Positions 54,393 through 64,000 of a stretch of 64,000 nucleotides of DNA are shown here, one piece after another. The stretch is from contig CM077149.1 in NCBI GenBank assembly GCA_039583875.1, forward strand, positions 22,085,194-22,149,193. The letters run 5' to 3'. The stretch is from Platanthera guangdongensis (Eukaryota; Streptophyta; Magnoliopsida; Asparagales; Orchidaceae). The notes under the pieces were generated by a model. That model ran no database searches. It was not told where the DNA came from and saw nothing but the letters and a program-made list of their open reading frames with translations. A program made the translations under genes and the position numbers. Each line of letters begins with the position of its first letter. Positions within the stretch are counted from its first letter, which is position 1.

Positions 54393-56506
54393 TTCTATTT
54401 TGCAGGTTAGTCTAAGTGTACATCCCCCATGTGACACTTAGACAGAAGATGTTCCAAAACTTGTACTGTAACAAGGAAGTTATCCTATGGTTGATACCCC
54501 CAAGGATAAGGTGGACAAGTCTTGGGCAAAGACCAGCTGGATCCAGCCAGCAGGAATGTCTGGTTGGACAAAGTCTTGCTGTCACACCAGCAAATCTGGA
54601 AAGGACAAGTAGACTGTAATCACTGACGAAAGCTGTAATTTCTCATGTGGTATCATCAGCTATCTGGCACTTCAGTGGAAACCAAAAAATAAGTGTACTC
54701 AGGTTCAACATTATCTGAACCTGTAGCAAAGGATGTCCAAGTCAGTGGTTGAACACACTTGTGCTGCTGATCAAAAAGCTAAAGTCAAAAGCAAGTTTGC
54801 TACTAAAGGGAAGAAAAAGGTCTGGCTCAGCAAGATGTGATCATGGTGCAAGGGAGCAACTGTGATCAACTGATGAGAATCCAGCTATAGCTCCAAGACC
54901 ATAACCTCCTGAGTTGGTTCAGAAGGAATATCAGAAAGAAGTTGCAGGAACATGTTCAGCTTCCTGTTAAGAGGCATCCAACAGCTGAAATGGATCAAGG
55001 AATTTCACACCTGATCAGCAGGTCCTCGGGACTATGCACAGTTTGAGGGGGAGATCAACTTCAGTCTATGGCTACTGCAGTACAGTCTATACTGCTGCCA
55101 TAAGAATATGTTGTTGCAGGGCGAGAGTAAAAGGCCAACATATCCTAAAAATGCATGAGGCCCTAAGTGGTGGAAAAGACCTTTAGTGTTTTGAAGACTT
55201 TGCAGGTGGGATACCTCAATTAGTATCAAGGCTGGCATACAAAATCCTACCAAATCTGTCCAAGTAGTATTCAACCAACTCAAACAGTCAGTGTAAGGAA
55301 GAACACAACAATTTTGGGATGATGCTTTCTAAAGGAGACAGAACTGACTGCCCAGTCAGATGAAAGGAGAACGGGTGAGAAAATGAACCTCCACCACAGA
55401 GTGCAAGGTAGATAGGATAAGCAAAGATGGAACCTATCAAATCCTATGAAAAAGACTGACTACTTGGAGCTGCAAGAAAAAAATCAGTCATGCAATATCA
55501 GCTCCATGTTATCAGGACCACATTCTCCATGGAAGATTAGTTTTGATGTAATATCAAGACTATAAAGATCATTCAGTGGTATCCAAGACTGACATAGACT
55601 AGATTGTCTACCAGGAATCTGACAAAGGATGCCTCAGTTGAGGGGGAGCAGGCAGCTGTTGCACTAGATCAGCTGTCAATACAGCTGATCAGTTTGTCTT
55701 AAGGACAATGCACATACCAAGGGGGAGAATATGAGAAGAGAAACAACCAGCAGTGGATCCCTGGATCACTCATGTGCCAAAGGGGGTTGCAGTGATGTGG
55801 TGCATCAATGATATCACCACAGGTGGATGCTGATTCTGTAGATACAACATCAGCAAATTGAACTATGTGTGCAGCAAGCTTAACTGTTATAGTGTTGTGT
55901 TGTATCAATGTATCAACACAGAAGCTATGACTCCTAATCAAGTACACTGATCACTAGGATGATTTCCTTAACAATATCAACATAGGACTTTGTCTAGCAT
56001 CAAGAGATAATCTCTCCCATGATATTTTCTATTCGCTCAATAGATATGCCTATTGAAGAAGACAGAAAGGGGGAGATATGTGTGGCAATACATATGGAGA
56101 TATAGAAGCAATATTTGACATGAAGCACTTGCCCACATGATTGAGTCATGATGAGTAGGTTCATATACATGTGTGGCCATGTTGAGTAGGTTCATATTAC
56201 TGGAAAAGATTCTAGTAGTAAGAGAAATACAATGACTGACCACATGATTGAGTCATGATTGTGTCAGTGCATACATTGAGGCAAGTGCTTCTAGTGGTGC
56301 ATCATTTAAATATTAAATTGTATAAAATAGAGTTCATATTACTTGAGCAACTGCTCAAGTAGTATGAGGATGCACATTGAATGAATGTAGCATAAGATAG
56401 CAGGTGTAACAGATCATAATCTGCAGCTACATGAAATTATTCTGCCTATTTTGGTAATGTCTCTTAGTATTGCTGGGTGTTCTGTCTTCTTCAAATAGGG
56501 GGAGAT
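54393..56506. other. Copia-E interior without recognisable pol
   Basis: Only short ORFs. GAGGGGGAG or AAGGGGGAG purine motifs recur near 55045, 55638, 55718 and 56067 and form the final tract at 56496-56506. No RT, integrase, protease or RNase H motif was found on either strand. Confidence 0.6.
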
Positions 56507-59500
56507 TATTGGGTCCATTGCACACAATGTTCCCTATATTGGATTTGAAGAGACATCGTCATCAACATTAAAAACATAGTTGTATTTGATGTTTTTTGAG
56601 TTCATCATGTGCAGGATGTTCCATGGAACAAGTATAGACAGGTGGTCTAAGTGATGTGACAGGTGGTCACAAAGTGAAGATGCTGGAAAGGCAGGAAGTA
56701 GCTTAAGTGGCCAAGTCAGATAAAATCTTACCTATGTTGTGTGCTGACAGAAATCTGTCTAAGTCCACAGGCGTTGAGTGATGAAAACACACTCAACGTC
56801 ATACAGCAAAAGGCTGTTAGTAGAACTCAGCTCAAAAATTCATCGAACTGAGTTCAGAGTTCATCGAGCTAAGATCACAGCAAAAAGGCTGTGAGTTGAA
56901 CTTAGCTGAACTTCATAATTCGTCGAACTAAATTCAGAGATCGTAGAGCTGAGCTCGCCTTTCGTCGAGCTGAGCTCACCATTCGTTGAGCTAAAGTCAG
57001 AAGCTTGTGATTCACAATTCGTCGAGCTCAGCCCACCGATCGTCGAACACAGTTCAACATTCGTCGAACTAAAGCAAGAAGAATTGACTAAGGAAAAAGC
57101 GCTGAGACAGCTGAGAAGTATATCTCAGCATAACCGCTGAGACAAAACAGCTTGAATTGTTCTAAGTCCAGAAGCATTGAGTGAAGCAGGTTCACTTAAC
57201 GCTTCTAATGAAGAAGGTAGAGTTGAGACAGTTAAGTCAGTGTTTTCAAACACAGAAAATTGGCTAAGGCAAAAAACGTTGAGTGATGAATACACACTCA
57301 ACGCTCTCAGTGCCAGAGAAACAGGAAGATTTTGCCTAAGGCAAAAGCGCTGAGACCGCTGAGAAGAAACCGATGTGACAGAAGACTGTCTCAGCTGAGA
57401 AGAAGAAAGTGTTGAGACCGCTGAGAAGTACCCGCTGAGACAGAAGACAGTCTCAGCACAACCGCTGAGACAAGTGTTGGTCTCAGCACAACCGCTGAGA
57501 CAAGTGTGTCTCAGCTGAGAACAAGAAAGCGCTGAGACAGTTAAACAGAAAAATGGTTAAGGCAAAAAACGTTTAGTGGAGGTTGCTCACTCAACGCTGT
57601 CGACGCCTCGTAAAGATAGAATCTTTTCTAAGTAGTTTGGCATTGAGTGATGCTCACACACTCAACATCAAGCAGCAGATAGCTGAATAAGCAAGTTGGC
57701 GTTGAGTGAAGCCGATTCACTCAACGCCTAAAACAGTTTTATATTCTAAGTAGTTTGACGTTGAGTGAAGGTTACTCACTCAATGCCATGAGACAAAAAA
57801 TCTGTCTAAGTGTTTTGGCGTTGAGTGATGTTTACTCACTCAACGCCTATGCTAATGGTGGTTGATTTTTGGCTAAGTCCACAGCTGATGACGTCAGCTA
57901 GTCAACAGAATTCAAATTAGTGTCGGGATGGCTACAGTACGAGACAAATGTTGTCGCAGACCTACTGTACGGAAGTTGGCGTTAAAGCAAGTTGCCGCAG
58001 GCCATTAATTATGTGGGGCTCACTGCTCAAAGAGCCGTTTGGTCAAAATCAATAAAAGAAAAGAGACGTACAGAGAAAAGCAGCGTCGGGAAGACTTCAA
58101 GCAAAAAGAAATCAAGTTAGTTCTTCTTCTCCGCCATTGTTGTCGAGCTGAAAAGCAGGAAGCTCAAGTTTACAGGACAGAGAGCAAGTTAGCTGTTGGA
58201 TCAAGACCTTCAACAGTAAGATAGCTGGTGTCATTCTCACATGCACCAGCAAGTTAGTTCAGAGTATTTTCTCTGAGGGAAAAGGTAGCAGGCAAGGGCC
58301 GCCCCTTGCTGCAGGTTCTTCACAGTTCCAGCAACACAAGCACCTGAAGATCTTTATCTGGAAGCTGTGAAGAGAAGAAAGCTTGAAAAAGCTGAAGGAA
58401 GACTTGGGGGACTATTCCTCAGGAGTCAAAGTTAGGGCTGAATCACCTCAGCCCAGGAAAGGAGCAAGAGGCAGAGTTATTCCAGTCTGCAAAGTTGAGA
58501 TGTGATTTTCTCAGCTAATGTAGCAGCAGTTAGCTGCAGTAACTTCACTAACCAAAAGAAAAATCTCTGGTGCTGTGAAGTAGTTAGGGCTGAGCTTCTG
58601 TCTCAGTTCAGGAAGTGGCAGAACATTGTTCTGCAAGTAACTTCCAGCACAAGTAATTACTTGTTGCTGTGGAAGTAGTTAGGACTAAGTATATCTTAGT
58701 TCAGTGAACGTTTACTCAGGAAATAATTTCCTGTAGTCATTGTTGGGCTGAGTCTATCTCAGTCAAGTTGCTTGACACAGAAAAATATCTCTTGTGTCAA
58801 GAATATACATCAACCCACCTTCATCTTGTAAGATTCAGTTCACCTGAATCTGAGTGGTAGGTGACTAATTAGTCACTGAGGTAGGTGCCCTGCTGGAGTA
58901 CTGAGGTAGGATCCAAGTGTGGATCTGAGCTGTAGGGCTTAATTGTCTGAGGTAGGAGAGTGCTGCTCTCTGAGTGTAGGGACTTTGTGCCTGAGGTAGG
59001 TGACAAGTTTGTCACTGAGTTGTAGGTGCCTGGAGGGGCACTGAGGTAGGTACCTGGAGGGGTACTGAGTTGTATGAGTGTTGCAGCACTCTGAGAGTAG
59101 GGCCTTGTGCCTGAAGTTGTAAGTCTGAAAAGCCTGAGCTGTAGGCCTTGGAGATAAGGCTGAGGTAGGTGTCTTGCGGGTCACTGAGTGTAGGAGCACT
59201 GCAGAGCTCTGAGGTAGGATCCCTTGTGGATCTGAGGTAGGGCTGTCCTCCCAGCCTGAGTGTAGGGCTTAACAGCCTGATGTAGATGGTCTGCTGACCA
59301 CTGAGTGTAGGCCCTTGTGGCTGAGAAGTGAGTCTTGGAGGAGACTTGGAGATCCTGCAGGATCTGTGGTGTAAGCTCTTAGCAGTAGTTTGAAGGAGTT
59401 GTGTCTAGTCCAACAAGTTAGTTGGATAGGTGGGAGGGAAAGTGGATATACCCAATTGGGGAACCACTATAAATCACTGTGTGATTTTCTGTGGTTGTTT

Positions 59501-59666
59501 GTTTTTCTTATTTACAGGTATTAAGCACAACCTCTAGATCGCCCTAAGCTGAAAGATAAAAGAAAAAAACAAGATACTATAAAGAAAGCAAAAGATAGTC
59601 TCAAAGAGACAAACAACCTATTTACCACCCTAGGTGATTTAGCTATCCTTGAAACAAAGACTTTCA
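56507..59666 (+). repeat. Copia-E right LTR
   Basis: 3160 bp, collinear with the left LTR, with the same repeat blocks, TATA-like box at 59467-59474 and terminal ACTTTCA. It is 107 bases shorter, in part because two 28-base GAGGTAGG units are missing. Confidence 0.92.
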
Positions 59667-60498
59667 GGCGTTGTCTTTCCTACGGATGCCTATAGGCGCA
59701 ACCACTGTCAGGAACGCTTCAGTTGTTGGTGATTCGGGGAAAACCCCGGGATTTGATCCTTCTGAAGATATTATTTCCCGCATGGCTTTTGAGGAATCTG
59801 AGAAGAGACAGGGGGAGGTCGCGGCGAAGGCCCGGCTCAGGATAGCACAGCTGGATGAAGAAGTCGCGCGGGTACCTGCGCAGGACAAAAAGGAACCAAA
59901 AAGCTTACTGGGAGGAGAGTCGTCATGCAAGCTGGCAAAGTTTACGGACGCCTTTGGCTTTCACCGAAGCATCCGAGGGTCGGTCATCATTCCCCCTGTT
60001 GTGGGGGCAGATCCCGGCGAGCAATCGCGCACCCATACGCAGCTACAGACCGCTTGCAGACATAGAGAGCTATGGAAACAAACCTACTCAAAGCGCATGG
60101 ACCCTGAGACGGTCAAGCTCCAAATCTTCGGCTCTGCACGGTCATTAGTCCTGTCAAGGATCGACTTCCAAGTCTTCAGCTCCTCCAAGGGTCGTGGCCG
60201 CATGGTTAGTCCGCCAGTGCTCGCGGCCACCCCGACCAATGTCTTTGGGGAAGAGGACGCGGAAACCGAAGAGTTGTTGCTTCCGGCAAGAGGTATATCC
60301 CTGCAAAGCGCGTCAATACTATTTGAAAAAAGAAGACTAATTTTTCTCTTACCTGCAGCGTCTCCTCACGAAGGGGAGATACTGACGGCGATCTTGTGCA
60401 CCATGTGGGACGCCCTGACACAGATCAGAGCACGAGTTGTTAGGCTGGAGGCGGAGTTCACCAAACTGAAGGCAGGGCTCGGTTGTCCCGGCAGATAG
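59667..60498 (+). pseudogene. Gypsy-F aORF1, second part
   Basis: The frame enters from the Copia-E border (LSFLRMPIGATTVRNASVVG) and runs open to a stop at 60496-60498. A likely intron, GTATATCCC to TTACCTGCAG (about 60292-60358), would join ...LLPAR to SPHEGEILTAILCTMWDAL and the final helix RVVRLEAEFTKLKAGL. The terminal helical exon parallels the ends of aORF1 in A, B and C in position and character, but sequence similarity is low. Role unknown. Confidence 0.58.
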
Positions 60499-60737
60499 CT
60501 GAGGGCGTGGCGGCCTTTCATTATTCACTTCTCGTCAAATGTATTTGCAATAGTAGATGATAAGAATAATATTTAGTATATTTAGTTCCATCTTTGTCTA
60601 TTTTATTGTTGATATTGCCCACGGCCTACCGCCGGACGATACCTGGCCGCGTGGTCGAGAACCCGCTAGGAAGGTAAGAGCGTGCGACTACTCGCAAAAG
60701 GGCGCCTTCTGACGTCGCTTCTCTTTCTTTGTTGACG

Positions 60738-60746
60738 CTATAAATA
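60738..60746 (+). promoter_or_regulatory. TATA box of Gypsy-F aORF2
   Basis: CTATAAATA, 54 bases upstream of the ATG at 60800; same motif as in A, B and C. Confidence 0.65.
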
Positions 60747-60799
60747 GAGGACCACGACATTTTTTTGTTTATTCTAAAAGTACTAATACCCTTTTAAAA

Positions 60800-62209
60800 A
60801 TGACACGAGCTCCTCCCCCACTTAAATCCAGGTGCGCAGCCGCTTTCCTTAGCGACAAACCGCCACGCCCGACACTAAACCGCGTGGACTTGGCGGTCTT
60901 CCTGTCGAAGCATCCGCTGGGCGGGTCTCTGTCTGTGCGTCCTCCGAATAAAGAAGAGAGGGTGAACTCGGTGTTCAGGGACGAACTCGCCGTCCCCATT
61001 GATCACTTTGGGGCAGGCTGGACCCTTCCCGTTTTCCAAAAGGTCGCGGAGATTATGAGCTATTACGGGACTGTACCCGCTCAACTGTCGCCCAACACCG
61101 TAGTGATCATGATGTCTTTTGTGACGTACCTGAGGTTGGAGAAGATAACATTTTCCTTGGAGGTATTTTTCTTTCTCTTCCGGACGAAGGCCTTAAAGTG
61201 CGGGCAAGTACAATTTCGATTTGACAACATGCAAATTGTGAATGCGGTGAGTGCTCCCGCGGGTTGGCGTTCTCAGTTCGCATTCTTAAAAGGTAATTTG
61301 GGCGGCATAAACGCCCTTTCTTCCCTTCGTGCGGAAGAGGCCTTCTATACCCCAGCTTTGTTTGAGGTTAGTTGGCGGATCGTTCGCTATTTGAAGAGGG
61401 AGTACTTGGAAACCCGGTTTTATGTTTGTCGGGTCAAGGAAGTGGTGGACGCCCTTGTCAAAGAGTGCAAGTTTTTTTGAAAAGCCTATAAATATTTTTG
61501 TGTACCTGCTTTGAGACCTTTGTGATTTGTAGTTGTCTTGATGGTGTTGGGCTCCAGACCGTGAACCCTTCTGCGGACAAGACGCCGATCATCGAGGAGC
61601 AACATTCTCAGCAAGATGCGGGAGTTAGCACATCCGTCGTCCCGCCTTTAAGACGGAGTCAGCACTTTGAGTCAATTGTACAGTCGGTCATCAGGGGACC
61701 TGAGACCGTGAAGATTAACACAAAACTATCTTCCTATAGAGAGACCGCGCGAGTGCACCGCCATGCATTGGCAGCTGTCGGGCCGATCTACGGCCCGGCC
61801 GATCGCAGGGAGATAGAGACGATCCCCGCGGCGGACTTGTCTGCGAGTTGTCGCGGCGAACTTGCGGGCTCTCTCCTATAACAATGCAGCTTGGAGTCTC
61901 CTTGACGACGCAATGGCCGTTAAAACCCGCCTGCGAGAGAGATTGAAAGTAAAATCTAATCATAACCACGACTTCCCCATCTAACCTGTGCGGAGAAGGT
62001 AACTCTTCTGCGGACTCCTGCTAATGTAGGAAAAGAGGGCGGCAGACGAAACAGGGCTCCACCGAGAGCATGCCCAATCTATCAAGCACGGGGCGGAAAC
62101 GACGATCCGCCTTTTGAAGGGAAACGACGCGTTGAAGCCCGCGTTTGCGGACGTCGACTACAGGACTCTTTTTGCAGGCCACCCAGAAGCGGCACCTCCG
62201 AGCTCGTAG
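60800..62209 (+). pseudogene. Gypsy-F accessory gene aORF2, three exons, one frameshift
   Basis: It starts MTRAPPPLKSRCAAAFLSDK. Exon 1 (60800-61470) contains FGAGWTLPVFQKVAEIMSYYG, PAQLSPNTVVIMMSF and LRLEKITFSLEVFFFLF. This aligns with the blocks of A, B and C (PAQ.NPN, VFRKLF). Intron 1 (61471-61532) and intron 2 (61949-62029) have GT-AG ends and lie at places corresponding to the other copies. Exon 2 begins CLDGVGLQTVNPS; exon 3 is EKRAADETGL... ending AAPPSS and TAG at 62207-62209. One indel near 61850 breaks exon 2. The protein is shorter than in B and C. Gene order and strand show the element itself points left. Confidence 0.72.
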
Positions 62210-62406
62210 GAAGACTCGTCGTAATATTAATTGCGTCCATCGTCTCAAAGTTTTGCTTGTTGCAGATCCTTCTTTGTTATTTGCCTATTTCCCACTGTTC
62301 CTGAATGTTATAAATTTATTAACTGTGTAAAACGACTTACTTGATTTTGGCTGTTACTTTGATTCCTCTCACAGTATGTTATGCTTATGAAATATGAATG
62401 AGAGTA

Positions 62407-62760
62407 GTAGGTGACCTTAGTTCGAGCGCTCACTCATTTAGATCAAAGAAACCTAGGCGACCTCAAGCCGAGCGTCGGCCTATTAGGTAAGGAGAAAACT
62501 CGGGCGACCTCGAACCGAGTGTCCGCTTAATAAATAAGGAGAAACCCAGGCGACCTCAAACCGAGGGTCCGCCTTCTAGATAAGTAAAAAACTAGGCGAC
62601 CTCGAGCCGAGTGTCAGCCTATTAAATAAGGAGAAACTCAGGCGACCTCGAACCGAGTGTCCTACTAGATAAGGAGAAAACCCATGCGACCTCAAGCTGA
62701 TTGTCCGCCCATTTGATAAGGAGAAAACCAGGCGACTTCAAATCGAGTGTCCGCCTATAC
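62407..62760 (-). repeat. Tandem array of Gypsy-F, about 57-bp unit
   Basis: GGCGACCTCGAACCGAGTGT or variants recur about seven times, separated by CCGCCTATTAGATAAGGAG and GAAAACCCA. The array has the same place in the element as the A, B and C arrays but an unrelated sequence and a shorter period. Confidence 0.88.
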
Positions 62761-63714
62761 CGTTATTCTGAGCGGTAGTGGAGCATCACGAATTGTCCAG
62801 CGAACAGATCATGGCGAAGTGTTGCGAGTCGTCGAGCGAACACTTGCGGGACAGATCTTGGCAAAGCGTCGCGACTCGTTTGGTCGGACACCTGCCTCAG
62901 GAAATGAAAGGGACTACTTATGCTCTTATAGAGGGGTCGTCCACTACTCCATGGGGTCCGCTTATCAGAGGTTAAGTATTCCAACCGAACCCAAAGCATC
63001 TGCAGGGATCTCGTCCGTGCGCAATGCTGAAGAACGTTGGTGGGTAATAAGCGTCTGTTGCTCGCAGCTTGTTCATGGAAGGGAAATAATAACAATGACA
63101 ACGCCTCGATCAATGCGCGGCTGGTCAACACATTCAGACCTGCCGCATATGTCGCTCGAGAGTATCTCACGAGGACAATTATCGCGTTCTTATGGTGGGG
63201 GAAGTGACTCACACCAGCAAGAGGGTCGAAGGCCTGAGGACCTAGGTTCACGACGTCTGGATACGTCCGAAGGGGTCCAGCAGGCACCGGTAACCACACA
63301 CGGGTGTTAATCCCGAATTTGTTTTAGTTAGTTTCAAATGTCGAATACCCCGGGAGAGTGTGTATCTCGCATGACCTAAAAACGTTTCTAAAGAGATGAT
63401 GTTAGATCTTTTATTTAGAAAGAACATGCAAAGCTCTTAGATAGTGGACATATGGAGCAGGTAGAGAACACAAAAACACAGTCGTCGAGCCACTTGCATT
63501 TGTTAGGCGAGCGGGTTGCTCTGATCGTCATTCTCCACCGGGAGCGGGATACATTCCTCCCCTATGCCGGCAAACCAAGCCTCCTTGACTGCCATCGGCA
63601 CATATTCTTCCACCAGGATTGTGATTTCCATACCTTCAAGAGGAGCGGAACGTATTCCTCTATTACGCACGAAGATCGGACCCCTCCCACTCCGGGAGGC
63701 ACATACTCTTCCGC
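62761..63714. other. Gypsy-F stretch between array and protease linker, unassigned
   Basis: Here B and C have 3.4 kb and 3.7 kb of RT, RNase H and integrase; F has under 1 kb. No RT or integrase motif appears in any frame. ORFs on both strands (for example 62763-63299) match nothing I recognise. The right part (63503-63714, minus) has repeated EEYVP-like words and is probably the pol linker. Confidence 0.5.
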
Positions 63715-64000
63715 CTAGTTTAATGATAGGATATAGCATTCTCGGGCCGCTTTTGGGTCACTCCTGACCCTGAACTGTTTTCCTCCCAGCGGGAACTTCA
63801 AAACCTGGTGATCGGTCGATGTAATAACCTGGAAGTCATCCAGGAGAGGTCTCCCAAAGAACGCATTGTAACTGTTGGGGGCATCGATGACAAGGAAGGA
63901 CTCCTACCTAGCTATCTCATATAGGATGACCGTCAGATCCGCGCTTCATTCAACTTCCTTTCTCCCGAGAAAACATAGAGTTGACTGTCACAGGCTCTCA
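63715..64000 (-). pseudogene. Gypsy-F protease-RT linker region
   Basis: The minus strand reads VIDAPNSYNAFFGRPLLDD, VLKFPLGGKQFRVRSDPKAA and RECYILSLN, then a TAG at 63716-63718. This aligns with VDAPSSYNAIFGRPLIS and RVRGDPKAARECYVTAVN of Gypsy-C (24925-25105). Another stop stands near 63900. The protease active site itself would lie right of the window. It proves that the F element reads leftward. Confidence 0.85.

Larger units (their letters stand above)
49264..59666 (+). mobile_element. Copia-E, large non-autonomous copia-type element with 3.2-kb LTRs
   Basis: Left LTR 49264-52530 and right LTR 56507-59666 are flanked by GGCGT on both sides (49259-49263, 59667-59671). After the left LTR comes TGGTATCAGAG (52533), a copia-type primer site; before the right LTR is the purine tract TAGGGGGAGAT. 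The 4-kb interior holds a degenerate gag and no protease, integrase, RT or RNase H motif that I can find. The right LTR starts TATTGGGTCC instead of TGTTGGGTCC. The LTRs resemble the solo LTR at 8504-10397. It would need proteins from a relative to move. Confidence 0.9.
48027..64000 (-). mobile_element. Gypsy-F, Tat-type element in reverse orientation, internally deleted, split by Copia-E
   Basis: Read on the minus strand from the right edge: end of the protease region and linker (64000-63715), an unassigned stretch, a tandem array (62760-62407), antisense aORF2 and aORF1 (coded on the plus strand), a polypurine tract and a 3' LTR (48814-48027). This is the Gypsy-A/B/C plan, but RT, RNase H and integrase are missing between linker and array. 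Copia-E is inserted in aORF1. The 5' LTR and gag are beyond the right edge. The LTR border sits inside Copia-3 integrase. Confidence 0.82.

Noticed and set aside
62763..63299. 178-residue minus-strand ORF as Gypsy-F integrase or RT
   Set aside because: No zinc finger, D-D-E or YxDD motif and no similarity to the B and C proteins.

Overview
The window is a nest of plant transposable elements. LTR retrotransposons of the Ty3/gypsy Tat lineage (dual RNase H, antisense accessory ORFs) and Ty1/copia superfamily, two hAT-type DNA elements, spliced antisense genes and three linked GT-AG exons of a plant sucrase/ferredoxin-like gene all point to a flowering-plant nuclear genome. I cannot name the species. 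No bacterial gene, CRISPR array, rRNA or tRNA gene was seen. Layout, with names used below: Gypsy-A (1 to 21011, + strand, 5' part off the left edge) carries a broken integrase, a 78-bp tandem array and two antisense accessory genes, and ends in an LTR at 20243-21011. Gypsy-B (6078-19989) is complete, with 678-bp LTRs and a CGCGG target duplication, and sits inside the accessory gene aORF1 of A. A 1.9-kb solo copia LTR (8504-10397) sits inside the protease of B. A is itself inserted in Copia-1 (- strand; pieces at 21012-21136 and 34906-36654). Copia-1 is also split by a hAT element (21137-34905), which was in turn invaded by Gypsy-C (22313-34733; 704-bp LTRs, ATAAC duplication). To the right of Copia-1 lie a decayed integrase fragment of another gypsy lineage, Copia-2 (37203-41393, - strand, AGATC duplication), AT-rich DNA and part of a host gene (43169-43866, - strand). 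Copia-3 (from 44486, + strand) follows; it carries a second hAT element (45906-46967) and is cut by Gypsy-F (48027 to the right edge, - strand). Gypsy-F is interrupted in its aORF1 by Copia-E (49264-59666), which has 3.2-kb LTRs and only gag remnants. How it fits together: gag supplies the particle, protease-RT-RNase H-integrase supply replication and insertion, and the LTRs supply promoter and polyadenylation. In A, B, C and F a second module lies between pol and the 3' LTR on the opposite strand: two genes (aORF1, aORF2), each behind its own TATA box. aORF2 has the same three-exon structure in all four copies. In B and C the sense genes carry nonsense codons, frameshifts and in C a mutated RT active site, yet aORF2 of both and aORF1 of C remain fully open. 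This antisense module is the most interesting signal here. All coordinates were read by eye; family names rest on recognised motifs, not on searches.
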